Source: Anaspis maculata (Eukaryota > Arthropoda > Insecta > Coleoptera > Scraptiidae). Taken from it: 64,000 nt of DNA. Position numbers and translations under genes: made by a program. Below, in pieces: positions 33,338 to 43,886 of the stretch (its first letter is position 1; each line of letters opens with the position of its first letter). The stretch covers positions 6,004,070 to 6,068,069 of the forward strand of contig OX421967.1 of assembly GCA_949128115.1 (NCBI GenBank), written 5' to 3'. The notes under the pieces are model-generated. The model had not been told where the DNA came from. It made no database searches and saw only the letters and a program-made list of their open reading frames with translations.

Positions 33338-36320
33338 TAGTGCAGTAAAGATAGTCAAAAAAAGACCCCAAACCTTGAAAAAATTAATTCATGAAATTTT
33401 ATAGCAGATATCGATCCAGAATTTCATCCTCCACCACATACTCAAAATCCCCGAAAATCCCAGTTGAGCATTTTTCTTGCGGCGCTGTCAAAGTATATCA
33501 TGTTTGCTGCAACTAGTCCGAAAATTGTATTCTCGTTTTTGTCAAACTAGAGCTACATTGTTGGCTCAGAACTGTTGATGTACACTGCAGGGCATGACCA
33601 GACCTTCGTTTGAACTTCTAACTCGTATTTCCCGAAAAAAAAAAACACGGAAGTCGCTCTAATTCCCAATTGAGGTCTCCAATTTTCCGTTGTCTCTCTT
33701 TACTGTGACGTCATGCGTATAAGATACGGTTAATCGAGGTCATTGGGCGCTTCCCAATAAGGCGTATAAGGACACAATTGGACACATATGGACACAATTC
33801 GACACAACTAGCGTTCCAATAGCAGTAATAGCACCACATGTCGACACAATCGAAACATTGGCGAGGCTGAGTTTAGAATTGAGCTGGCAAGTGCACTTTG
33901 ACATTGTGTATCCGTCTTGTCGCAGTTATTGGAAAGCGCCCTATGTTTCTTGAGATATGACATTTCGTTTCTGACAATGGGAAATTTTTCGAATCTGACA
34001 AGCGCTCTGTCGTGTATTTATCTGATTTCAGCACGGAATTCATGATTTCACTTGTTCTTACCCTCGTTCTTACCAATAAGTGTGTTATATGTAGTGGAAA
34101 ACTGAGAAGACTTACAGAAATGGTTCAAGGGTGTTGTGTCGCTCTATGCGAGTGCGAGAATAAGACGAATACACCCGGCATCACCATGCACCGGTTCAGG
34201 AAAGACCCAAACTTGATGGAAGTGTGGCTGCACCAGCACCACCAGGGATCACGCTGCACCAGACACGTGCATCTTACTACTTCGTCCATTAAAAACTCCC
34301 TTATGGGCTCTAGTGACTTTCCCCACATGATAATGGGAACAGTATAGCTAACCGATTCAAAATTCCCGCAAAAGTCAGAAACGAAACGTCCAAACGTCAT
34401 AAACGTCAAAACGTCAAAGGTGACCTCGAAAAACCATGTACTTTCTATCTCCTAAAATTGGAAAGGTCAATTAACAGTGTTGATTAAAGATAATCCGAGG
34501 GATAATGACCAAGCTCATTGAAATCTGTTTGATTTGTGATAGAGGCATAAAATTTGGTATGAGTGGTCTTCATGGTCTTCTTTTAAAATGTGAACACGAT
34601 GACTCGCCATATTTTGGTTAGGGGGGCCCAAGGACCCCCTTAAAAAAATGAAGTTGCAGGAACTCCTACAAACCACCGGTAAATATCGTCACACATTTCA
34701 AAAAGTAACCATTTTACTCCACATCAAATCTTGACAAGAGACACAACAGTTGTCGACATGTACGCATTGTTCTTCGGGTTGAAAAAAATTTCTTCGGAGT
34801 GTCAAAAAAAAACACAGTTTTTAATTATTTTTCCATCCAAAAAAATGTGAATTAATCGGCCGTGTATCATTATTTACTAATTTGTATTTTCTGAAGCTAT
34901 TCATGAAGTCTGTTTTTTGATACTGTCATTCTAAGAATGACAGCTCCCGAAGAAATAAGCCAATTCAAGTGTGAAGTTCAACAGCGTTTTTTCATTGTTC
35001 CCAATCAATATGATTGACAATTTATGAATGGATGGATAGCTGAAACTGTTCTGTAACTTAATTCTTTTTGACCAGACGCGGAACCAAGCGCAAAAGCCTA
35101 GGAAAAAATATTTTTCACGTCGCCCACCATCATAAAATTTGTGACCCTAGGGTGTGTTGAAAATATTTTTATACCGTGTATTAACTCGATCTCAAAGCTT
35201 TGAAGTATTTCACGCCTCAATCTCAATTCTTTGTGCCTTCTACTTGACAACTGCAGATCGTATTGACGTTTGTCTATACTCATTAGTCTATTTGCTGTTG
35301 TTTCGCCAAAGTAGCATGAAATTTGGTGCAATTCTAACAGTGACAGGTGGCGGTTAAAAAATTTTCTTTCGGGGCTTTCGCGCATCACTTCTCATTTAGT
35401 TATACTCATTAAAATTATGAAACAGTTGAAGCTATCCACCCAATAATGAATTGTCATCATATTGATTGGTAAAATTGGAAAAAAACGCTGCTGAACTGAG
35501 CACTTGAATTGGCTGGTTTCATCAGGGATTGTTGCTTCTAAGATGTCAATATCAAGAAATTGACTTCATCAACGGCTTCGGCAGAAACGATTTAGTGGAT
35601 AATGATATGCGGAAGATGAATTTACTCTTCTATTCATGAAAAAATTTTAAAAACCTAATTTTTTTTTGACATTCCGAAGAATTTTTTTTTCATTATGAAG
35701 AACAGTGCGTACATGGCGACAACTGGTCTGCCTCTTGTTGAGATTTAACGTAGAGTCAAATGACTACTTTTTGAGATGCGTGACGATTATTAATCGTGGT
35801 TTGTATGAGTATCTGCAACTTCAATTTTCAAGGGGGCCCCCAAGCCCCCCCAACCAGAATATGGCAAGGCGTCATGCCTACATTTGAAAAGGGAACCATG
35901 AAGACCACTCATACAAAATTTTATGCCTTTATCACAAAAAGAACAGATTTTATTCAATTTGGTCACTAATCCCCGAACTACACTTGATTACCACTGGTAA
36001 TTGCAGATTAAGCAAGTTACGTGCTTTCTTTTGCGGGAAATAGGATATCGACGGTTCAAATGACGTTCTGGTCATGCCCTGGAGTATATACCAGCAGCTC
36101 TGAGCTAACAATATAGCTTAATTGTGACAAAAGCGAGGATACAATTTTTGGACTTGCTGCAGCAAACATGATATACTTTGACAGCGCCGCAAGAAAAATG
36201 CTCAAGTGGGATTTTCGGGGATTTCACGTACATGGTAGAGGATGAAATTCTGAATCGATAACAGCTTTAAAATTTTATGAAATAATTATTTCAACCTCAA
36301 AACCTATCTTTACTGCACTA
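33338..36320. mobile_element. Inverted-repeat DNA transposon with a THAP exon, inside the satellite
   Basis: 2983 bp. Ends are TAGTGCAGTAAAGATAG (33338) and its complement at 36320. The outer arms match over about 260 bases (33338-33600 against 36320-36063). Inner arms also match: about 34480-35060 against 35985-35400, with landmarks GGCATAAAATTT, GAGTGGTCTTCATGG, GGGGGGCCCAAGG and GGATAGCT. The central spacer is about 340 bases. The flanking satellite reads CACTTG before and TTGTGAAT after, where the intact unit has CACTTGTGAAT, so the target duplication is the 3 bases TTG. Only the left arm holds the THAP segment (about 33640-34360). Superfamily unresolved. Confidence 0.88.
34120..34347 (+). 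pseudogene. THAP zinc-finger exon in the transposon
   Basis: A frame beginning MVQGCCVALCECENK has the THAP pattern: C-x4-C, then HRFRKDPNLMEVW (the canonical Phe-Pro is changed to Phe-Arg), 35 residues later C-T-R-H as the C-x2-H pair, and SDFPH near the end, resembling the closing box. THAP domains bind DNA and are found at the N-terminus of P-element-type transposases. It is preceded by an acceptor-like CTTACAG at 34116. The frame stops at 34347 without any catalytic domain, so it is a truncated transposase or a captured host exon. Confidence 0.65.
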
Positions 36321-39300
36321 TTGTGAATAAAGCAGTTCAATTATGACCGAAGTTAATTTTACAGTTTCAAAGCTGAAACATGGCTAATTGAGCCTAGTTT
36401 TGTGTTTACGAACTCCCGGCAGCATGAATTGGCTAAGTTCTGACCTGAATCATCTGGGAAGCATGAAAATCTCTTGTCAAAGGAACCCTACACAGATGGA
36501 CGAGGTGTAATACACAGTTTAAAGGCTGAAACAAGGCTAGTTGAGTTTAATTTTTTGTTTACATGCTTTGGGCAGCATGAAATAGCTCAGTTTGGTCCTT
36601 AATCATTGGCAAAAAGTGGAAATCACTTGTGAATAGAGCAGTTCAATGATAAACAAGGTTAATTCCACAGTTTCAATGCTGAAACATGGCTAATTGAGCC
36701 AGTTTTGTGTTTACAAGCTCCCGGCAGCATGAAATTGCTTAGTTCTTGCCTGAATCATCTGGGAAGCATGAAAATCACCTGTAAATGAACCCGTACAAAG
36801 ATGGACAAGGTGTATTACACAGTTTAATAGCTGTAACAAGGCTAGTTGAGTTTAATTTTGTGTTTACAACCTTCGGGCAGCATGAATGAGCTCTGTTTTG
36901 TCCTTAATCATTGGCAAAGAGTGGAAATCACTTGTGAATAGAGCAGTTCAATGATGAACGAGGTTAATTACACAGCTCAATGCTGAAACATGGCTAATTG
37001 AGCCAGTTTTGTGTTCACAAGCTCCCGGCAGCATGAAATTGTTTAGTTCTTGCCTGAATCATCTGGGAAGCTTTAAAATCACCTGTAAATGAAACCCGTA
37101 CAAAGATGGACGAGGCGTATTACACAGTTTAATAGCTGTAACAAGGCTAGTTGAGTTTAATTTTGTGTTTGAAAGCTTCGGGCAGCATGAAACAGCTCAG
37201 TTTTGTCCTTATTCATTTGCAAAGAGTAAAAACCACTTGTGAATAAAGCAGTTCAATGATGAACGGGGTGATTTTACAGTTTCAGTGCTGAAACATGGCT
37301 AATTCAGCCTAGTTTTGTGATTATAAGCTCCCGGCAGCATGAAATGGCTTAGTTCTGGCCTGCATCGTCTGGGAAGCATAAAAATCTCTTGTTAATGGAA
37401 CCGTACAAAAATAAACGAGGTGTATTACACAGTTTAAAGGCTGAAACAAAGCTAGTTGTGTTTAATTTTGTGTTTAAAAGCTTCGGGCAGCATGAAATAG
37501 CTCAGTTTTGTCCTTAATCATTTGCAAAGAGTAAAAATCACTTGTGAATAAAGCAGTTCAATAATGAACGGGGTGTATTTTACAGTTTCAATGCTGAAAC
37601 ATGACCATTCGAGCCAGTTTTGTGTTAACGAGCTCCCGGCAGCATGAACTGGCTTAGTTCTGGCCTGAATCATCTGGGAAGCATAAGAATCTCTCGTAAA
37701 AGAGACCGTACAAAGATAAACGAGGTGTATTACACAGATTAAAGGCGGAAACAAGGCTAGTTGAGTTTAATTTTGTGTTTAAAAGCTTCGGGCAGCATGA
37801 AATAGCTCAGTTTTGTCCTTAATCATTTGCAAAGAGTGAAAATAACTTGTGAATAAAGCTGTTCAATGATGAACGAGGGTCATTTAACAGTTTCAAAGCT
37901 GAAACATGGCTAATTGAGCCTAGCTTTGTGTTTCCAGGCTCCCGGCAGCATGAAATGGCTCAGTTCTGGCCTGAATCATCTGGGAAGCATGAAAATCACC
38001 TGTAAATGAAACCGTACAAAGATGGACGAGGTGTATCACACAGTTTAATGGCTGAAACAAAGCTAGTTGAGTTTAATTTTGTGTTTACAAGCTTCGGGCA
38101 GCATGAAATAGCTCAGTTTTGTTATTAATCATTGGTAAAAAGTGGAAATCACTTGTGAATAGGGCAGTTCAATGATGAACGAGGTTAATTTCACAGTTTC
38201 AATGCTGAAACATGGCTAATTGAGCCAGTTTTTTATTTACAATCTCCCGGCAGCATGAAATGGCTTAGTTCTGGCCTGAATCATCTGGGAAGCATGCAAA
38301 TCACTTGTAAAAGAAACCGTACACAGATGGACGAGGTGTAATACACAGTTTGAAGGCTGAAACAAGGCTAGTTGAGTTTAATTTTGTGTTTACAAGCTTC
38401 GGGCAGCATGAAACAGCTCAGTTTTGTCCTTAATCATTCCCAAAGAGTGGAAATCACTTGCGAATAGAGCAGTTCAATAATAAACGAGGTTAATTCCACA
38501 GTTCCAATGCTGAAACATGGCTATTTGAGCCAGTTTTGTGTTTACCAGCTCCCGGCAGCATGAAATGGCTTAGTTCTGGCCTGAACAATCTAGGAAGCAT
38601 GGAAATCACTTGTAAAAGAAACCGTACACAGATGGACGAAGTGTAATACACAGTTTAAAGGCTGAAACAAGGCTAGTTGAGTTTAATTTTTTGTTTAAAA
38701 GCTTCGGGCAGCATGAAATAGCTCAGTTTTGTTATTAATCATTGGTAAAGAGTGGAAATCACTTGTGAATAGGGCAGTTCAATGATGAACGAGGGTAATT
38801 TCACAGTTTCATTGCTGAAACATGGCTAACCACAGGTTCCACCAAAAAATTCAAGAGCGGTTTAAGCTAAACCGAGATAAAACGGATTTTTTTCTGGTCA
38901 ATGTTGGAAGATTCATTTTGGAAAATACGTTAAATTGCAAGTATACCACCCTTTACTCAATTACTCAGCGTGAAACCTGAATTTACATTGATCATTTGGC
39001 CGGAATCCATCAAAATAAATCTCGAGTTAGCTATCAGCTGGTTAAATATTTTGGTGGAACCCACGGTGATTGAGGCAGTTTTTCATTTACAAGCTCCCGG
39101 CAGCATGAAATGGCTTAGTTCTGGCCTGAATCATCTGGGAAGCATGAAAATCACATGTAAAAGAAACCGTACAAAAATGAACGAGGTGTAATACACAATT
39201 TAAAGGCTGAAACAAGGCTAGTTGAATTTAATATTGTGTTTACAAGCTTCGGGCAGCATGAAATAGCTCAGTTTTGTTATTAATAATTGGTAAAAAATGG

Positions 39301-41761
39301 AAATCACTTGTGAATAGGGCAGTTCAATGATAAACGAGGTTAATTTTACAGTTTCAATGCTGAAACATGGCTAATTGAGCCAGTTTTTTATTTACAAGCT
39401 CCCAGCAGCATGGATTGGCTTAGTTCTGGCCTGAATCATCTGGGAAGCATAAAAATCTCTTGTCAAAGGAACCGTACACAGATGGACGAGGTCCGATACA
39501 CAGTTTAAAGGCTGAAACAAGGCTAGTTGAGTGTAATTTTTTGTTTACAAGCTCTAGGCAGCATGAAATGGCTTAGTTCTGGCCTGAATCATCTGGGAAG
39601 CATGAAAATCTGTTGTCAAAGGAACCGTACACAGATGGACGAGGTGAATTACACAGTTTAAAGGCTGAAACAAGGCTAGTTGAGTTTGATTTTTTGTATA
39701 CAAGCTTTGGGCAGCATGAAATAGCTCTGTTTTCTCCTTAATCATTGGCAAAGAGTCGAAATCACTTGTGAATAGAGCAGTTCAATGATGAACGGGGTTA
39801 ATTTTACAGTTTCAATGCTGAAACATGACCATTTGAGCCAGTTTTGTGTTTACAAGCTCCCGGCGGCATGAAATGGCTTAGTTTTGGCCTGAATCATCTG
39901 GGAAGCATGAAAATCACCTTTAAATGAAACCGTACAAAGATGGACGAGGTGTATCACACAGTTTAATGGCTGAAACAAGGCTAGTTGAGTTTAATTTTGT
40001 GTTTACAAGCTTCGGGCAGCATGAAATAGCTCAGTTTGTTTATTAATCATTGGTAAAAAGTGGGAATCACTTGTGAATAGGGCAGTTCAATGATGAACGA
40101 GGTTAATTTCACAGTTTCAATGCTGAAACATGGCTAATTGAGCCAGTTCTCTATTTACAAGCTCCCGGCAGCATGAAATGGCTTAGTTCTGGCCTGAATC
40201 ATCTGGGAAGCATGAAAATCACTTGTAAAAGAAACCGTACACAGATGGACGAGGTGTAATACACAGTTTAAAGGCTGAATCAAGGCTAGTTGAGTTTAAT
40301 TTTTTGTTTACAAGCTTTGGGCAGCATGAAATAGCTCTGTTTTGTCCTTAATCATTGGCAAAGAGTGGAAATCACTTGTGAATAGAGCAGTTCAATGATG
40401 AACGAGGTTAATTACACAGTTTCAATGCTGAAACATGGCTAATTGAGCCAGTTTTGTGTTTACAAGCTCCCGGCAGCATGAAATGGCTCAGTTCTGGCCT
40501 GAACAATCTAGGAAGCATAAAAATCACTTGTAAAAGAAACCGTACAGAGATGGACGAAGTGTAATACACAGTTGAAAGGCTGAAACAAGGCTAGTTTAGT
40601 GTAGTTTTTTGTTTACAAGCTTTGGGCAGCATGAAATGACTCAGTTTTGTCCTTAATCATCTGCAAAGAGTGAAAATCACTTGTGAATAAAGCAGTTCAA
40701 TGATGAACGAGGGTCATTTAACAGTTTCAAAGCTGAAACATGGCTAATTGGGCCTAGTTTTGTGTTTACAAGCTCCCGGCAGCATGAAATGGCTCAGTTC
40801 TGGCCTGAATCATCTGAGAAGCATGAAAATAACCTGTTAATGAAACCGTACAAAGATGGACGAGGTGTATTACACAGTTTAATGGCTGAAACAAGGCTAG
40901 TTGAGTTTAATTTTGTGTTTACAACCTCCGGGCAGCATGAAATAGCTCAGTTTTGTTATTAATCATTGGTAAAAAGTGGAAATCACTTGTGAATAGGGCA
41001 GTTCAACGATGAACAAGGTTGATTTACAGTTTCAATGCTGAAACATGGCTAATTGAGCCAGTTTTTTATTTACAAGCTCCTGGCAGCATGAAATGGCTTA
41101 GTTCTGGCCTGAATCATCTAAGAAGCATAAAAATCACTTGTAAAAGAATCCGTACACTGATGGACGAGGTGTAATACACAGTTTAAAGGCTGAAACAAGG
41201 CTAGTTGAGTTTAATTTTCTGTTTACAAGCTTCGGGCAGCATGAAATGGCTCAGTTTTGTCCTTAATCATTTGCAAAGGGTGAAAATCACTTGTGAATAA
41301 AGCAGTTCAATGATGAACAAGGTTGATTTACAGTTTCAATGCTGAAACATGGCCATTTGAGCCAGTTTTGTGTTTACGAGTTCCCGGCAGCATGAAATGG
41401 CTTCGTTGTGGCCTGTATCATCTTGGAAGCATAAAAATCACCTTGTGAAAGAAACCGTACAAAGATTGACGAGGTGTAATTTACAGTTTAAAGGCTGAAA
41501 CAAGGCTAGTTGATTTTAATTCTGTGTTTACAAGCTTCGGGCAGCATGAAATAGCTCAGTTTTGTCTTTAGTCATTTGCAAAGAGTGAAATTCACTTGTG
41601 AATAAAGCAGTTCAATGATGAACGAGGTTAATTCAACATTTCCAAAGCTGAAACATGGCTAATTGAGCCTAGTTTTGTATTCACAAGCTCCCGGCAGCAT
41701 GAAATGGCTCAGTTCTGGCCTGAATCATTTATGAAGCATAAAAATCTCTTGTAAAAGAAAC
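36321..41761. repeat. 305-bp satellite array, right part (about 17 units)
   Basis: Same satellite as 21749-33337, continuing across the transposon insertion. Units here are more diverged and resemble particular units in the left part: 36349 onward matches 29401 onward (offset 6948), and 38294 onward matches 30431 onward (offset 7863). The difference of 915 is three units. A MITE interrupts it at 38830-39066. It ends at about 41761 in the middle of a unit, next to unique AT-rich DNA. Confidence 0.96.
38830..39066. mobile_element. MITE in the satellite (237 bp)
   Basis: Ends are CCACAGGTTCCACCAAAAA and, inverted, CCGTGGGTTCCACCAAAAT. The satellite reads GGCTAATTGAGCC when uninterrupted; here it is GGCTAA, insert, TGATTGAGGC, so the target duplication is probably TAA with the right copy mutated to TGA. 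A 3-base TAA target is typical of PIF/Harbinger-type elements. No coding capacity. Confidence 0.8.
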
Positions 41762-42168
41762 TTTTGGTACTCTGCCTGCAAATTAGCCACACCCAACATG
41801 TTCTGTTTTCACATTTTATTCAACTTTATCATAACATTTAGTTGTCAACTGTATAAAAATTAAAACAAATGAACCTGTTCTTCATATACTATTCAGTTTT
41901 CAGTATTTAATTATTTATAATATGCATTACAGTGTACTAATACAGATTAATAAATCCTCAATATGTACTAAATACTCCACTAGATCCATTACGCATATAG
42001 CAAAAAACTGTTTGAGAACTACTATTTTCCAAGCAAAAGATAATTTTTTGACTCTCATGTACTTACCTATACTATTTTGTCAAACTGGTCACTTTTTCAC
42101 ACGTCACTTCCAATAAAAGATCACTGCAGTATTTTAAAAAGGTTTTGTGTCGTAACTTCTGTATTGTT
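41762..42168. other. AT-rich spacer between the satellite and the SWIM-type gene
   Basis: No coding sequence seen. A minus-strand AATAAA near 41815 could serve the gene at 42169-43041, about 350 bases beyond its stop codon. Confidence 0.4.
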
Positions 42169-43041
42169 TTACAGTGTGCTAGTGTCCTTAATTAACAAAT
42201 GCTGAAGTGAAACCTTCTGTGCATCGGTTTCCTTATCACTATAAAAAGTGAATAAAATTCCATCTGAATTTGATTTTAATCCACTTTCAACTATTTTATC
42301 TTTGAAATCTGAGGTTGTTGATTTAGTGGTACTACTTTTAACTTTGAAAATTTTCTGGAGTGTTTGTTCTTTAAGGGTAGTTCCCACTTTGGCTAAAGCA
42401 GATTTTCTCCAGTAGCACTCTGTGGAGATTACTGATGGATTTTGGCTTGTGTTCAGTAGCCAATAAAGGAGGGCGACGCTATTATTACAGCCTCCAGTAA
42501 CAAAGTTACACAATAAATTTCTATTCAATTCAAATTCATTGATACCAAACTACAAAACAATGATATCCTTCACTTCGTCAAGCTTGAATCGTAAGAAGTT
42601 TGCTAACAAAATAATACCGCACTCCACCTGAACTAGCCGCACAATCTCCACAGGTACATGAGACAACCTCCTCTGTTTCTTCTTCAATTGTGACTGTAAC
42701 AGCAATATGGAGTACTTCGGACTTTGTACTCCGGTGTTACTTTGGCTTTGACAGTACATAACGTTTTATCACGTTTCACCTGTACAAACCATATTGCTCC
42801 GTCTCCATATATTTGTTTGCTACTTCTGCAAAAAAAAGGAATGAATTATTGATTGGGATTAGGTAGGTGGTAGAGGCTCGCTTGCCGCTTGCTTATGAGT
42901 CACGAAGCCTTACCTGCTAGTTTTAACAAATCTTACGCCGTGTGCGAAAAAATCTGCGTTTCTTCTATAAAAATTGTCTACAATGTCCGCATCGACTTCT
43001 GGGAGGTTTCTGTCGTTGGCTTCTTCGAAACCAGCTCCCAT
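42169..43041 (-). pseudogene. SWIM-type zinc-finger protein, probably decayed
   Basis: On the minus strand, exon 1 (43041-42914) starts MGAGFEEANDRN and ends at AG|GTAAGG. The intron ends TTTTTTGCAG at about 42828, and phases agree. Exon 2 reads YGDGAIWFVQVKRD...CTVKAKVTPEYKVRS. One extra base then shifts the frame, which continues EEVVSCTCGDCAASSGG, and later GGCNNSVALLYWL...SVISTECYWRKSALAKVGTTLK to a stop at 42169. This order (KVTPE, C.DCAAS.GGC.H, ECYWRK) is what I know from SWIM-domain proteins found in insect genomes. The final zinc-ligand His is Asn here. A small intron of about 128 bases could bridge the DCAASS and GCNNS parts. Confidence 0.6.
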
Positions 43042-43822
43042 TTTTTTTTTCAATTTAGCTTAAAAAACAACTCAATACGTTCAGCAAATATGACCGCAAA
43101 CTCTCACAACAAGAGGAATCAGGAATGTGAGGTTAGATATGACAGACATGTAAATAATGACAACGTGGCAACGCTGCTTTATGTCAACTGCGGTCTTGCT
43201 TCCATTTCATTGGTGGATGAGTTTAGCCGCGAATTCAGTCGATTAAAACAGAGGGAGTGTGAAGAGCCTTTCAAGTTCTTTTCTCTGGGCCGATTTTTTT
43301 TTCATCTTCACAGTATTTAGTTTTAGGTACTTGAACATCGATTTAGTACATAAGAAAATCGCATTTCGTGATTTTCGTATAAGACCTCATTGTTGTAGGA
43401 CGCTCCAGAGATTAGAGAAAACCCACCAGATTCCGACTATACTTTATTGGCCTCGCCACTCCAACAACCAATAATCTCTGAATGATCCTTCTAGAGTTTT
43501 CCCGTAACTGCTCGTCGTCATCAGTCAAATCTTCTTCTCATTTCCTTTTCTTCTCCAGCGCTGACAACCGCCCTTGCCACCGTGTTGATCAGCTTTTTTG
43601 GAGGGCGACATCAACCTTACTATATCTAGCCACTTGGGCCAATCCAGCCTGGTCTGCTCCTGACTCTCCCTTCGGTGCCTACGATTGAGTTTGAAGCTGA
43701 CAGCTTTGTAGGTATCACAGGTGCAATGTATTGACGTCTATTTGAAATTTGCACATATCAGGGCTGCTGCTGCCATCAGTCAGTACCGATTTTTTTACGT
43801 ACCCCTATGTCCAGTTGTGCTT
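43042..43822. other. Divergent spacer with a conserved zinc-finger 5' leader
   Basis: Separates the minus-strand SWIM gene from the plus-strand zinc-finger gene. About 43750-43822 matches the region just upstream of the zinc-finger gene at 51.1 kb (minus strand, about 51260-51180): GTACCGATTTTT, ACGTACC and CCAGTTGTG occur in both, in order. This is probably a shared first non-coding exon with or near the promoter. An antisense-looking plus frame at 42889-43320 overlaps SWIM exon 1 and is not believed. Confidence 0.5.
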
Positions 43823-43876
43823 GTAAGACGCAGTGTTTGTTGTAAACGCAAATTTCAATCCCTCTCCACATTCCAG
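43823..43876 (+). other. 54-bp intron in the 5' leader of zinc-finger gene 1
   Basis: Donor GTAAGACG at 43823, acceptor CACATTCCAG ending 43876, 10 bases before the ATG. Equivalent introns lie before the other two family members at 51123-51179 and 63514-63566 (minus strand). The shared block AAATTTCAAT...CTCTCCAC..TCCAG is seen in the first two. Confidence 0.7.
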
Positions 43877-43886
43877 AGCTTTAGCC

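Noticed and set aside
33338..36320. Calling the THAP element a CACTA transposon
   Set aside because: CACTA elements begin CACTA and end TAGTG; here the order is reversed (TAGTG...CACTA) and no matching transposase is present.
21718..41000. Short open frames inside the satellite (for example 22133-22333, 29455-29655, 40762-40962)
   Set aside because: They recur only because the 305-bp unit recurs, lack starts or splice context of their own, and are broken in most units.
42889..43320. 143-codon plus-strand frame
   Set aside because: Overlaps exon 1 of the minus-strand SWIM-type gene, whose splicing and conserved words are far better supported.
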